Positions 1 through 8,249 of a stretch of DNA of 22,434 bases are shown piece by piece. The translations under genes and the position numbers were made by a program. The stretch is from an uncultured Lysobacterales bacterium (lineage in GTDB: Bacteria > Pseudomonadota > Gammaproteobacteria > Xanthomonadales > SZUA-36). The notes beneath the pieces are model-generated. The model ran no database searches. It saw only the letters and a list, made by a program, of their open reading frames with translations, and was not told the DNA's origin. The stretch lies in assembly GCA_937995275.1 (NCBI GenBank), contig CALKKN010000268.1, positions 1-22,434 of the forward strand. Reading direction: 5' to 3'. The stretch's first letter is position 1, and every line of letters begins with the position of its first letter.

Positions 1-1048
1 GCGTGCATTGGCCACACGACTCGTCGCGAAAGAAGTACGTGATGACACAGCCCACCCGCACCATGCAGGTCGTGTTGTCCATGACAATGACGGCACCGGA
101 ACCCAGGCCTGAACCCACCTTGCTCAGGGAGTCGAAATCCATATCGCATTCCATGATCACTTCTGCCGGAAGAACGGGCATCGAAGACCCTCCCGGAATG
201 ACACCTTTCAGCTGACGCCCTTCGGGTACGCCGCCAGCCATTTCCAGCAACTCTGAAAACGGGGTTCCCAGCGGAACTTCATAATTTCCGGGCCTGTTTA
301 CGTGCCCTGATACCGAGAAACACTTCGGCCCGCCGTTGTTCGGCCTGCCGATTGTCAGGAACCAGTTGGCCCCATTGCGCATGATGGACGGGACCGACGC
401 CAGGGTCTCGGTGTTATTGATGGTGCTAGGCCTGCCGTACAGGCCGAAATTGGCCGGAAACGGTGGTTTGAAACGCGGCTGGCCTTTCTTGCCTTCGAGC
501 GACTCCATCAGCGCGGTTTCCTCGCCGCAAATGTATGCGCCGGCGCCCAGGGCCGTGTATATATTCATGTCCACGCCGCTGCCCTGGATGTTTTCACCCA
601 GCAGCCCTGCTTCGTATGCTTCTTTCAGGGCCTGCTCGAAGCGTTCAAAAGGCTCGTGGTGAAATTCACCACGCAGGTAGTTGTACCCGACCGTCGCGCC
701 CATCGAATAGCCTGCGATGGCCATGCCCTCGATCACGGCGTGGGGATTGAAACGCAGGATGTCGCGATCGTGGCAGGTGCCCGGCTCGGATTCGTCGGAG
801 TTGCAGAGGATGTATTTCTGCATCGGCGCCGACCGCGGCATGAAGCTCCACTTCAGCCCGGTCGGGAAACCGGCTCCGCCGCGGCCCCGCAGCGCGGATT
901 CCTTGACTGCGTCGATGATGAACTCCCGCGCGGTCCCCTCGTCCAGAATTTTCTTCCAGGCCTGGTAGCCGTCCGCGGCCAGGTAGGTTTCCAGCGACCA
1001 CGGGGTATCGGCGTGCAGGGTGTTGAAGACGACGTTGTGCTCAGCCAT
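1..1048 (-). CDS. nuoF: NADH-quinone oxidoreductase subunit F (partial, C-terminus beyond window)
   Basis: NuoF is the NADH- and FMN-binding subunit of respiratory complex I. It lies in the cytoplasmic arm, accepts a hydride from NADH and passes electrons to iron-sulfur cluster N3. The first 349 residues are visible. The glycine-rich nucleotide-binding segment [10 protein letters not shown] is at about residues 55-64, a GEET segment lies near residue 180, and the N3 cluster motif begins with SCGQC at residues 344-348, where the window ends. About 80 C-terminal residues with the remaining cluster ligands are therefore missing. This is a window cut, not a broken gene. The ATG at 1048 has GGAG about 10 bases upstream and starts 6 bases after the nuoE stop, so it is part of the nuo operon. 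Identification is firm from sequence and context. Confidence 0.97.
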   Translation of the reverse strand, partial: MAEHNVVFNTLHADTPWSLETYLAADGYQAWKKILDEGTAREFIIDAVKESALRGRGGAGFPTGLKWSFMPRSAPMQKYILCNSDESEPGTCHDRDILRFNPHAVIEGMAIAGYSMGATVGYNYLRGEFHHEPFERFEQALKEAYEAGLLGENIQGSGVDMNIYTALGAGAYICGEETALMESLEGKKGQPRFKPPFPANFGLYGRPSTINNTETLASVPSIMRNGANWFLTIGRPNNGGPKCFSVSGHVNRPGNYEVPLGTPFSELLEMAGGVPEGRQLKGVIPGGSSMPVLPAEVIMECDMDFDSLSKVGSGLGSGAVIVMDNTTCMVRVGCVITYFFRDESCGQCT

Positions 1049-1054
1049 GGCGCG

Positions 1055-1573
1055 TCACTCCAGCCCGTCGAGGATGGTGTCGAGTGTCTCGAGGTCGAGA
1101 TTCTCGTGGTAGTGCCCGTCGACGATCATCATCGGGGCGCCGCAGCACCCGGCCAGGCACTCCTCTTCCTTCACCAGCGTGATCCGGCCGTCCTCCGTCG
1201 TGCTGCCGATTTCGACGCCCAGCTTTTGCTCGGCGTGCTCGACGATGGCGTCCGCACCGTTCAGCCAGCAGGATATGTTCGTGCAGATGTGGACCTTGTG
1301 GCGTCCCACCGGACTGGTGAATACCATCGAGTAGAACGACACCACCTCGTGGGCCCAGACACGCGGCAGGCCGAGGTAATCCGCTACCGCCTCGGTCAGT
1401 TCCTGCGTGATCCAGCCGCCATTCTGCTCCTGGGCGGCGATCAGCGACTGAATCAGGGCCGAGCGTTTTTTGTCCGGCGGGAACTTGGCGACCCAGTGGT
1501 CGATCATTGCGCGGGTTTGTTCGCTCAGCATGGCTGTTTCCTGGGAGTTGGCCGCCTGGCCCGTCGCGGTCAT
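1055..1573 (-). CDS. nuoE: NADH-quinone oxidoreductase subunit E, 2Fe-2S (24 kDa)
   Basis: NuoE carries the off-path 2Fe-2S cluster N1a beside NuoF in the NADH dehydrogenase module. The 172-residue product has the thioredoxin-like 2Fe-2S pattern: Cys97-x4-Cys102 (CTNISC) and Cys139-x3-Cys143 (CLAGC). Residues 45-85 form the usual helical lead-in with the [14 protein letters not shown] segment. The ATG at 1573 is preceded by a strong GGAGGTG ribosome site at 6 bases spacing. It overlaps the nuoD stop by 4 bases (ATGA), so translation is coupled. A second ATG at codon 15 is possible but has no comparable ribosome site. Length is normal for the family. Confidence 0.97.
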   Translation of the reverse strand: MTATGQAANSQETAMLSEQTRAMIDHWVAKFPPDKKRSALIQSLIAAQEQNGGWITQELTEAVADYLGLPRVWAHEVVSFYSMVFTSPVGRHKVHICTNISCWLNGADAIVEHAEQKLGVEIGSTTEDGRITLVKEEECLAGCCGAPMMIVDGHYHENLDLETLDTILDGLE

Positions 1574-2823
1574 CGGTCCACCTCCCCGAACACCAGGTCC
1601 AGCGTACTGATGATGGCGACCGTGTCGGCCAGCATGTGGCCCCGGGTCAACTCGTCCATACTCGACAGGTGGGCAAAGCCGGGGGCACGGAAATGCACGC
1701 GGAAGGGTTTGTTGGCGCCGTCCGAAACCAGGTAGCAGCCGAATTCGCCTTTGGGCGCCTCGACGGCGGCATAGGTCTCTCCGGCCGGCACGCAGTAGCC
1801 CTCGGTAAACAGTTTGAAGTGGTGGATCAGGGCTTCCATGTCATCCTTCATTTCCTCGCGGGTTGGCGGGATGACCTTGAAATTCTTCAACATCACGTGG
1901 CCGGGATTCTGGCGCAGCCAGTCCACGCACTGCAGGATGATCCGCGCCGACTGGCGCATTTCCTCGATGCGCACCAGGTACCGGTCGTAGCAGTCGCCCC
2001 CGACGCCCACGGGCACGTCGAAGTCGACCTGGTCGTACATCGCATAGGGCTGTTTCTTGCGCACATCCCACTCGATACCGGAGCCGCGCACCATGACGCC
2101 GGAATAGCCCATCTGGATCGCCTTGTCGGGCGGCACCACGCCAATGCCGACCGTGCGCTGCTTCCAGATGCGGTTGTCGGTCAGCAGCGTCTCGTACTCG
2201 TCGATGCGGTCCGGCACGTCCCGCGCGAACGCCTCGATGAAATCCAGCAGCGAGCCCTCCCGCCACTCGTTGCGGCGCTTGAGGTCCTTGCCCTTGGTCC
2301 AGCGCGTCTCCGTGTACTGTGACATCGCCTCCGGCAGGTCGCGGTAAACGCCGCCGGGGCGGTAGTAACCCGCATGCATACGGGCTCCGGAGACCGCTTC
2401 GTACATGTCCATGACCATCTCGCGCTCACGGAACGCGTAGAGGAAGACCGTCATCGCACCCAGGTCCAGCCCGCAGGAGGCGACCCACAGCAGGTGATTG
2501 GAGAATCGCGTGATCTCGTCGAACATGGTGCGGATGTACTGCGCGCGCGGCGGCGGTTCGATGCCCAGCAGATTCTCGATGGCCCGAACGTAGGCGTGCT
2601 CGTTGCACATCATCGACATATAGTCCATCCGGTCGAGGTAGCCGACGGACTGGTTGAACGGCTTGCTTTCGGCCAGCTTTTCGGTCGCACGGTGCAGCAG
2701 GCCGACGTGCGGGTCGGCCCGCACCACGGTTTCGCCGTCCAACTCCAGCACCAGGCGAAGCACGCCGTGAGCGGCCGGGTGCTGCGGGCCGAAATTCATC
2801 GTGTAATTTCGTATCTCAGCCAT
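1570..2823 (-). CDS. nuoD: NADH-quinone oxidoreductase subunit D (49 kDa)
   Basis: NuoD is the 49-kDa subunit of complex I. With NuoB it forms the quinone-binding chamber at the junction of the hydrophilic and membrane arms. The 417-residue protein has the family signature GPQHPAAHG at residues 12-20, followed by the [12 protein letters not shown] segment and a well conserved body (for example [17 protein letters not shown] near residue 56). It is a separate NuoD, not the fused NuoCD of enterobacteria. The ATG at 2823 has a purine-rich GGAGGGGGAG ribosome site. The first 8 bases overlap the end of nuoC in another frame. Length matches stand-alone NuoD. Confidence 0.98.
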   Translation of the reverse strand: MAEIRNYTMNFGPQHPAAHGVLRLVLELDGETVVRADPHVGLLHRATEKLAESKPFNQSVGYLDRMDYMSMMCNEHAYVRAIENLLGIEPPPRAQYIRTMFDEITRFSNHLLWVASCGLDLGAMTVFLYAFREREMVMDMYEAVSGARMHAGYYRPGGVYRDLPEAMSQYTETRWTKGKDLKRRNEWREGSLLDFIEAFARDVPDRIDEYETLLTDNRIWKQRTVGIGVVPPDKAIQMGYSGVMVRGSGIEWDVRKKQPYAMYDQVDFDVPVGVGGDCYDRYLVRIEEMRQSARIILQCVDWLRQNPGHVMLKNFKVIPPTREEMKDDMEALIHHFKLFTEGYCVPAGETYAAVEAPKGEFGCYLVSDGANKPFRVHFRAPGFAHLSSMDELTRGHMLADTVAIISTLDLVFGEVDR

Positions 2824-3592
2824 CCCGCTCCCCCTCCCCCGTGGCTGCGGCCTGGGCCGCCAGCCGCTCGGCCTCGCTGTCGGCCGCCTGGTCCACTTCG
2901 TCCGCCTTGTAGCGCGAATCCTTCCGGATTACGCGGGGCACCCCGACCCGCGGTTCGATTTCGACCGGTTCGTAAATGACGCGCTGCCTTTGGCTGTCGT
3001 AGCGCACGGCCACGTTGCCGATCAGCGGAAAATCCTTGCGGAACGGATGCCCGGTAAACCCATAGTCGGTCATGATCCGGCGCAGGTCCGGGTGACCTTC
3101 GAACACGATCCCGAACAGGTCGAATGCTTCGCGCTCGTACCAGTTCGCCGAACTCCAGATCTCGACCAGCGACGGCACGATGGGCAAGTCTTCGTCGGGC
3201 GCGAAGCAGCGGATGCGCAGCCGCCGGTTGTGCGTAAACGACAGCAGGTGCGCCACCACGGCGAACCGTTGCCTGATGTCCCCCGCCTCCGGCCGGCTGG
3301 CCCAGTCGAAGCGTCCCGGGCCGAGGGCTTCCACACCGCGGCCGAAGCCTTCGAAGGTCGCATCCGCGGTTTCCCACTCCGACTGCCCGTAGCCGAGGTA
3401 ATCGACACCGCACAGATCGGTCAGCTGACCGAATGCGAACGTTTCCTCGTCCCGCAACGCCCGGCACACTTCGAGCCATGCGCCGACCTCGATTTCCAAC
3501 GTCGGAATGCCGTGGCGCGGCGGGCTGATCGACACGCGTTCCGGGAAGCGGCTCTTGAGGGCCTCGACCAGGGATTTGTCCGTGCCATTCAT
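2816..3592 (-). CDS. nuoC: NADH-quinone oxidoreductase subunit C (30 kDa)
   Basis: NuoC is the 30-kDa peripheral-arm subunit of complex I and packs against NuoD. The 258-residue product carries the complex I 30-kDa signature at about residues 153-191, with [20 protein letters not shown] followed by a [10 protein letters not shown] segment. After about residue 225 comes a roughly 30-residue Ala/Glu/Asp-rich tail not needed by the core domain, which makes the protein somewhat long. The ATG at 3592 has AAGG about 8 bases upstream and lies 4 bases beyond the nuoB stop. The gene end overlaps nuoD by 8 bases. Confidence 0.97.
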   Translation of the reverse strand: MNGTDKSLVEALKSRFPERVSISPPRHGIPTLEIEVGAWLEVCRALRDEETFAFGQLTDLCGVDYLGYGQSEWETADATFEGFGRGVEALGPGRFDWASRPEAGDIRQRFAVVAHLLSFTHNRRLRIRCFAPDEDLPIVPSLVEIWSSANWYEREAFDLFGIVFEGHPDLRRIMTDYGFTGHPFRKDFPLIGNVAVRYDSQRQRVIYEPVEIEPRVGVPRVIRKDSRYKADEVDQAADSEAERLAAQAAATGEGERDG

Positions 3593-3596
3593 CGGA

Positions 3597-4130
3597 TTAC
3601 CTTGAAATTGTTGATTCCCGGCGGATTTTCGCCTGGAGCTGGAGAATGCCGTAAATGAGCGCTTCGGCCGTCGGTGGACAGCCCGGCACGTACACGTCGA
3701 CCGGCACCACGCGGTCGCAGCCGCGGGTTACCGAGTACGCGTAGTGATAGTACCCGCCGCCGTTCGCGCAGGATCCCATCGAGATCACCCACTTGGGGTT
3801 GGGCATCTGGTCGTACACCTTGCGCAATGCGGGAGCCATCTTGTTGGTGAGCGTGCCGGCCACGATCATGACGTCGGACTGCCTGGGGCTGGGCCGGAAC
3901 ACCACGCCGAACCGGTCGAGATCGTACCGGGAAGCCCCGGCCTGCATCATCTCCACGGCGCAACAGGCGAGCCCGAAGGTCATCGGCCACATCGAACCGG
4001 TGCGGGCCCAGTTGAGCAGCGCGTCCACCGTCGTGGTCACCATGCCACGGTCCAGCAGCGGATTCGCGTCGGCGTCCGGGCGCAGGATGTCGTCGACCGT
4101 CTGCAGCGGTACGGGATTGTTCATTCCCAT
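3597..4130 (-). CDS. nuoB: NADH-quinone oxidoreductase subunit B (PSST, 20 kDa)
   Basis: NuoB binds cluster N2, the last 4Fe-4S centre of complex I, and passes electrons to quinone at the NuoD interface. In the 177-residue product the cluster ligands are visible: the adjacent pair Cys56-Cys57 ([10 protein letters not shown]), Cys121 (MGSCANGGG) and Cys151 (YVPGCPP). Length is normal. The ATG at 4130 follows GGAG with 7 bases spacing; a second ATG two codons later is less well placed. The start overlaps the last 10 bases of nuoA, and the stop is 4 bases before nuoC. Confidence 0.98.
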   Translation of the reverse strand: MGMNNPVPLQTVDDILRPDADANPLLDRGMVTTTVDALLNWARTGSMWPMTFGLACCAVEMMQAGASRYDLDRFGVVFRPSPRQSDVMIVAGTLTNKMAPALRKVYDQMPNPKWVISMGSCANGGGYYHYAYSVTRGCDRVVPVDVYVPGCPPTAEALIYGILQLQAKIRRESTISR

Positions 4131-4477
4131 TCCAGGGCTCCTTTCTTCCAGATGAAAAAGAACCCTATCACGAGTTCGGCGACGAATATGGACATCGCCA
4201 CGAGGCCGAACACGCCGAGGTTATCCAGCACCAGTGCCCAGGGTATGAAGAATGCGATCTCGAGATCGAAGATGATGAACAGGATTGCGACCAGGTAGTA
4301 CCGGACGTCGAATTTCGACCGCGTGTCCTCGAACGCCTCGAACCCGCACTCGTACGGCGAGGCCTTTTCGCTGTTGGGGTCGCGCGGCCCGAGAATGCCG
4401 CCGGTGATGAGCAGAATGGCGCCGAGCGCCAGGGAAATCGCGAGAAAGATCAGAATCGGAAAATACTCTGCGAGCAT
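4121..4477 (-). CDS. nuoA: NADH-quinone oxidoreductase subunit A
   Basis: NuoA is a small membrane subunit of complex I near the quinone chamber. The 118-residue product has three predicted membrane helices (about residues 5-28, 60-82 and 88-110), the conserved loop PYECGFE (residues 41-47) and the DLE motif (71-73). The reading frame is open further upstream into the tRNA gene. The ATG at 4477 is chosen because it gives the standard N-terminus MLAEYFPI and has an AGAGA purine stretch in front. It is the first gene of the nuo cluster and sits 47 bases downstream of tRNA-Leu(GAG). No separate nuo promoter is obvious, so readthrough from the tpiA-secG-tRNA transcript is likely. Confidence 0.97.
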   Translation of the reverse strand: MLAEYFPILIFLAISLALGAILLITGGILGPRDPNSEKASPYECGFEAFEDTRSKFDVRYYLVAILFIIFDLEIAFFIPWALVLDNLGVFGLVAMSIFVAELVIGFFFIWKKGALEWE

Positions 4478-4524
4478 GCTCGTCTCTCTTTCTGGCAGGC
4501 GTGACCGCCCGCTGCATTGTTCAA

Positions 4525-4609
4525 TGGTGCCCAAGGCCGGACTCGAACCGGCACGGCTTTCGCCACTACCCCCTCAAGATAGCGTGTCTACCAATTCCAC
4601 CACTTGGGC
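4525..4609 (-). tRNA. tRNA-Leu (anticodon GAG)
   Basis: Read on the minus strand, 85 bases fold as a class II tRNA. The 7-bp acceptor stem GCCCAAG/CTTGGGC is perfect, and the discriminator A and CCA end are encoded. The D-arm contains GGAATTGGTAGAC. The anticodon stem CTATC/GGTAG (one T-G pair) encloses loop TTGAGGG, with GAG at 4575-4573. A long variable arm (TGGCGAAAGCCG region) and a T-arm GCCGG-TTCGAGT-CCGGC follow. The anticodon and overall sequence resemble E. coli leuU, which also follows secG. It decodes CUC and CUU codons. It lies between secG and nuoA, so it is probably cut from a longer transcript. Confidence 0.97.
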
Positions 4610-4615
4610 CACGTA

Positions 4616-4637
4616 ACGCCGCCATCCCGGGCGGCGT
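4616..4637 (-). other. 8-bp GC-rich stem-loop between secG and tRNA-Leu
   Basis: A perfect inverted repeat (ACGCCGCC at 4616-4623, GGCGGCGT at 4630-4637, 6-base loop) overlaps the last base of the secG stop codon and ends 6 bases before the tRNA 5' end (4609). There is no T-run after it, so it is not a standard intrinsic terminator. It could be a partial terminator, a stabiliser of the secG mRNA 3' end, or a landmark for tRNA 5' processing. The structure is seen directly; the role is a guess. Confidence 0.5.
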
Positions 4638-5116
4638 CAGCTGTCGTCGTCGCCGGGTGCAGGGCTCTCAGTACCATCCTCCACGGCCGGCAAATCCTCG
4701 GCGATCACGCTCTCGGTGCCCGCCGCGTCCCGGATGGCCTCTTCCACGGCCTGCTCGACCGAGGGCATGTCGGGCGTGGTCGATTCCGCCGGTCCCACGA
4801 TCGGGGCCTGATCAGGCTGCTGCTCTTCGACCTGCACGGCCGCCGGTGGCTGGGTGACGACACCCAGATTCGTGTCCGGCGCTTCCATCAGCCGCGAAAC
4901 GAGCACGGCCATGGTCAGGCTGATCGCACAGAACAGGGTCGCCAGCACCCAGGTCGAACGACTCAGAAAATTGCTCGCACCCCGGGAGCCGAACACCGTG
5001 CCGGACGCACCGCTGCCAAAGGCGGCGCCGGCTGTGGCGCCTTGCCCCCGCTGAATCAGCACGAACGCGATGAGAGCGATCGCGACCAGCACGTGGAAAA
5101 TATTGAGTACCTGCAT
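4637..5116 (-). CDS. secG: Preprotein translocase subunit SecG
   Basis: SecG is the small accessory subunit of the SecYEG protein-conducting channel in the inner membrane. The product has two membrane helices (about residues 3-22 and 54-76) joined by the conserved cytoplasmic loop QRGQGATAGAAFGSGASGT at residues 22-40. At 159 residues it is longer than the roughly 110-residue E. coli protein because of an acidic, Pro/Glu/Ala-rich tail from about residue 78. The ATG at 5116 is 25 bases after the tpiA stop; its ribosome site is weak, so translation may depend on tpiA. The tpiA-secG-tRNA-Leu-nuo order supports the call. Confidence 0.96.
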   Translation of the reverse strand: MQVLNIFHVLVAIALIAFVLIQRGQGATAGAAFGSGASGTVFGSRGASNFLSRSTWVLATLFCAISLTMAVLVSRLMEAPDTNLGVVTQPPAAVQVEEQQPDQAPIVGPAESTTPDMPSVEQAVEEAIRDAAGTESVIAEDLPAVEDGTESPAPGDDDS

Positions 5117-5141
5117 TATTGAATCCGTCTGTGGGGGAAGA

Positions 5142-5891
5142 TCAGGCTACGGCGTCGCGAATCGCCAGGAAGTCATCCGCCTTCAGCGAAGCGCCTCCCA
5201 CCAGCCCGCCATCGATGTCTTCCCGGGCAAATAAATCGGCGGCATTGGAACCCTTCACACTGCCGCCGTACAAAATTCGCAATTGACCTGCAATTATACC
5301 ATCCCGGGAAGCAAATTTGTCACGGATGAACGCATGCACGGCTTGCGCCTGCTCGGGTGAAGCAGTGCGCCCGGTACCGATGGCCCAGACCGGCTCGTAG
5401 GCCACCACGGCGCGCTGGAACCCCGCCATGCCGCTGCGCCCGATAACGGCTTCCAGCTGCCGGTCCACCACCTCTTCCGTGCGGTCCTGCTCCCGTTCCT
5501 CGAGGGTTTCGCCGACGCACAGGACCGGCTCCAGGCCCGCCTCGAGGGCGCGTTCGAAACGGTCGGCGACGTCCTCGTCGGTTTCACCGTACAGCGTACG
5601 GCGCTCGGAATGGCCGACCAGCACATAACGGCAGCCGAATTCCAGAAGCATGGACGCGGACACCTCCCCGGTGTGCGCGCCCTGCGCGGCCGGATTCAGA
5701 TTTTGCGCGCCCCAGGCGATCGGCGAATCCGCCAGCAGGGACTGCGCCAGGGGCAGGTAGGGGAACGGCGGAAACACCGCCATGTCGACCTCCGCCCGGG
5801 CGGGAGCCGTCAGGAGGCTGTCCAGCAGCTCCTGCACCATGGCCGTAGAGCCGTGCATTTTCCAGTTTCCGGCAACCAGGATTTTTCGCAT
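5142..5891 (-). CDS. tpiA: Triosephosphate isomerase
   Basis: TpiA interconverts dihydroxyacetone phosphate and glyceraldehyde 3-phosphate in glycolysis and gluconeogenesis, in the cytoplasm. The 249-residue TIM barrel is complete. Substrate-binding Asn9 and Lys11 are in GNWKMHGS, the catalytic His94 is in VGHSERR, the catalytic Glu166 is in AYEPVWAIGTG (loop 6 follows), and the phosphate-binding LYGGSVKGSNA is at residues 207-217. Length is normal. The ATG at 5891 follows AAGGAA with 6 bases spacing, and a good candidate promoter lies just upstream. Confidence 0.98.
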   Translation of the reverse strand: MRKILVAGNWKMHGSTAMVQELLDSLLTAPARAEVDMAVFPPFPYLPLAQSLLADSPIAWGAQNLNPAAQGAHTGEVSASMLLEFGCRYVLVGHSERRTLYGETDEDVADRFERALEAGLEPVLCVGETLEEREQDRTEEVVDRQLEAVIGRSGMAGFQRAVVAYEPVWAIGTGRTASPEQAQAVHAFIRDKFASRDGIIAGQLRILYGGSVKGSNAADLFAREDIDGGLVGGASLKADDFLAIRDAVA

Positions 5892-5928
5892 CGTCGTTTC
5901 CTTGCGGGGCGGTCAACAGGCGCGCGAC

Positions 5929-5957
5929 AGGATACCCACGGCCACCCGGTATCTCAA
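5929..5957 (-). promoter_or_regulatory. Candidate sigma-70 promoter for tpiA-secG-tRNA-nuo
   Basis: On the minus strand a -35 box TTGAGA (5957-5952, five of six consensus bases) is separated by exactly 17 bases from a -10 box TATCCT (5934-5929, four of six). The predicted start of transcription near 5922 would give a leader of about 30 bases before the tpiA ATG. The promoter sits in the 170-base gap 5892-6061, one of the largest in the window. I see nothing else in that gap. No clear intrinsic terminator follows the upstream protease gene, so readthrough from pmbA is also possible. Confidence 0.55.
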
Positions 5958-6061
5958 GCCGGCGATCCGCGCCAGATGACACCGGTCACGAACTGGCCCG
6001 ACGATGGCGCCGCGGCAACGCTCGAACGCTTTCACGGGGGAGCGCTGCGTATCCCGCCGGG

Positions 6062-6853
6062 CTACATCGCCTTCAGCTTGTCGAAAAAGCCGATTTCCTC
6101 GGCCGTCGAACGCCCGATTTTACACTGTTCGAGGGAGGCCGGCATCAGGGAGGAGAACGAGGACAGCGGAATCCTGCCGCCCATGATCTCCGCACGCCGC
6201 TGGGGAAATAGCGGCTGCTGGTCCGGATCCGCGAAGCCGTGGGGGTAGACGGGCTCGCCGGTCGACAGGACGTACTTGTCCGTGGCGCCCAGCACATGCA
6301 TCAACTCGTGCGTGAACACCACCAGGTTCAGGGAATGAGCCAATTCCGCCGCGTAGGCCTTGACGATGCCGTAGCGACCTTTCCTCATGCCGACCGAAAT
6401 GCCCATTTCGGTGTCTGGTCCGGTGCTGTGGAACATCCAGAACATCTGGATGTCCGGCTGGATCAGCCCGTCGCGCATTTCCCTCGTCCACGACCACCAC
6501 CTCATCCTGAGGCTCCACCAGCCGATGGCGGCGAAATCGAATTGCCCCGGCACCGACGGGGGGACCTCCCGCGAGACGGGCGCGACCTGGAACCGGAACG
6601 CGGGGGTGACCTCGAAGCCGTAGGGCCGCGACTGCGCACCGAAAAACCGGTTGACATCGCGAAACGCATCGGCGTCGATGCTCTCGGCGAATCTCAGGGT
6701 TCCCGGCTTCTCGTCCGCGGCGATCGGGTGCACCGTGACGAGGATCGGCCGGTCCCAGGAAGCCATGCGCTTTTCGGTGATCCAGGTACTGGCGACGATG
6801 CCGAGCAGGATGCTGAGCAGCAGCACCACGCGCACGAGCTTGAAGACACTCAC
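6062..6853 (-). CDS. Membrane-anchored metzincin-like zinc metalloprotease (uncharacterised)
   Basis: I do not recognise a named family. With the GTG start at 6853 the product has 263 residues and one N-terminal hydrophobic segment (about residues 3-25), so it is probably a signal anchor with a periplasmic body. Residues 182-194 read HELMHVLGATDKY. This fits the metzincin pattern HExxHxxGxxD, with His182, His186 and Asp192 as likely zinc ligands and Glu183 as base, close to the Asp-type motif known from snapalysin. A methionine in EIMGG (Met224), 30 residues later, could be the Met-turn. The GTG overlaps the pmbA stop (GTGA), so translation is coupled to pmbA; the frame stays open upstream, but that part lies inside pmbA. 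Substrate is unknown. Confidence 0.75.
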   Translation of the reverse strand: MSVFKLVRVVLLLSILLGIVASTWITEKRMASWDRPILVTVHPIAADEKPGTLRFAESIDADAFRDVNRFFGAQSRPYGFEVTPAFRFQVAPVSREVPPSVPGQFDFAAIGWWSLRMRWWSWTREMRDGLIQPDIQMFWMFHSTGPDTEMGISVGMRKGRYGIVKAYAAELAHSLNLVVFTHELMHVLGATDKYVLSTGEPVYPHGFADPDQQPLFPQRRAEIMGGRIPLSSFSSLMPASLEQCKIGRSTAEEIGFFDKLKAM

Positions 6854-8211
6854 GTCCCTGCCACCATCATGCTCCTGATCAGGACCGGTCCACAATGGAT
6901 GTTGCCCCGGGTATCGATGTCGGTACCGGTCGCCACCACGTCGCCGAACATGTCCCGCAGACTGCCGGCGATCGTGAGTTCCTCGACCGGATAGGTTAGC
7001 CGGCCGTTCTCTACCCGGAACCCTGCCGCGCCGCGGGAATAGTCGCCGGTCACCAGGCTCACGCCCTGGCCCATGACCTCGGTGACGTAGAGTCCGTCGC
7101 CCATGGCGGCGAACAGGTCGTCCGGTGCGTCGCCGCCGGGTTCGAGCAGCAGGTTGCGGGCTCCGCCGGCATTGCCGGTCGTGGCCAGGCCGAGACGGCG
7201 GGCCGAGTAAGTGGACAGGACGTAACCGGTGAGAACGCCCGCTTCGATAATGTTGCGTTCCCGCGTGACGACGCCCTCGGCGTCGAAGGCTGCGCTGGTG
7301 GCACCCCGCAGCAGGCGGGGCCGCTCGCGCAGGTTCAGCCAGTCCGGAAACAGGCGCTCACCCGCACAGTCGCGGAGAAAGGACGCGTTGCGATACAGCG
7401 CCGAACCCGAGATCGCCCCGATCAGGTGCCCGATCACGCCCTTGGCGACTCGCGGCGCGAACAGTACCGGCATCTGCCCGGTTTTCAGCCGCCGCGCCCC
7501 GAGCCTGCGCACCGCGCGGCGCGCCGCCTCGCGACCGGTCTCCTCGGGCGGTTCCAGGTCGCCGGGACAGCGCCGGCCGTCATAGCTGTAGTCGCGCTGC
7601 ATCGAATCGCCGTGCCCCGCCAGCAACACGCAGGACTGTCCATAACTGGTACCCGCAGTGCGGCCGACGAACCCGTTCGTATTGCCGTAGACGGCGAGGC
7701 CCAGGTCGGCGTTGAACGCGGCGCCCTCGGAGTTGCTGATCCCTTCTTCCCCGCGTCCCGCCCCCTCACACTGCAGGGCCCTGGCGATGGCCGCCTCCGC
7801 GTCCATCGGCTCCGGATGCCACAGGTCGAGGTCGGGAAAGTCGCGAGCCAGGAGGTCCGGCTCGGCCAGTCCGTTGCAGCGGTCTTCCTGCGTGTAACGG
7901 GCGATGTCGACTGCGTGCCGGACACACGACTCCAGCGATTCGCGCCGCAGGTCGGCGCTGCTGGCATCGCCCTTGTGACGCCCGATCAGCACGGTAATGC
8001 TGATTCCGCGATCGCGCATGTGCTCGATCGTCTCGACCTCGCCCATCCGGACGTTGACCGACAGTCCGAGGCTGCTGTGGGCGCTGACCTCGGCCTCCGT
8101 CGCTCCGGCCCGGGTGGCGAGGCGCAATGCTTCGCGAACATGCGCCTCTAGTTCATCGAGTTCCGCTTCACGGTCCAGCGATCCCTGCGTTACCATGATG
8201 GATTCAGACAT
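6850..8211 (-). CDS. pmbA: PmbA/TldE, non-catalytic partner of the TldD protease
   Basis: PmbA (TldE) pairs with TldD in the protease that in E. coli matures microcin B17 and degrades the CcdA antitoxin. The 453-residue product has the usual TldE length and fold segments, for example the N-terminal modulator domain with GATEAEVSAH and the C-terminal glycine-rich region. It lacks the HExxxH zinc motif, as expected for the partner subunit. The ATG at 8211 is chosen because AGGGGA lies 7 bases upstream and the resulting length matches; the frame is open 15 codons further. The gene diverges from darP with almost no spacer, and its stop overlaps the start of the metzincin-like gene by GTGA. Confidence 0.95.
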   Translation of the reverse strand: MSESIMVTQGSLDREAELDELEAHVREALRLATRAGATEAEVSAHSSLGLSVNVRMGEVETIEHMRDRGISITVLIGRHKGDASSADLRRESLESCVRHAVDIARYTQEDRCNGLAEPDLLARDFPDLDLWHPEPMDAEAAIARALQCEGAGRGEEGISNSEGAAFNADLGLAVYGNTNGFVGRTAGTSYGQSCVLLAGHGDSMQRDYSYDGRRCPGDLEPPEETGREAARRAVRRLGARRLKTGQMPVLFAPRVAKGVIGHLIGAISGSALYRNASFLRDCAGERLFPDWLNLRERPRLLRGATSAAFDAEGVVTRERNIIEAGVLTGYVLSTYSARRLGLATTGNAGGARNLLLEPGGDAPDDLFAAMGDGLYVTEVMGQGVSLVTGDYSRGAAGFRVENGRLTYPVEELTIAGSLRDMFGDVVATGTDIDTRGNIHCGPVLIRSMMVAGT

Positions 8212-8249
8212 TGCGCTATCCCCTACTGCCCAGAATCTTGGTGAACCCC

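Noticed and set aside
656..2322. Long plus-strand open frames opposite nuoF, nuoE and nuoD
   Set aside because: They mirror conserved nuo genes, lack ribosome sites and show the same antisense composition bias.
4121..4534. Longer nuoA form starting at 4534
   Set aside because: The extra 19 codons run into the tRNA-Leu 3' end, and the standard NuoA N-terminus begins at the ATG at 4477.
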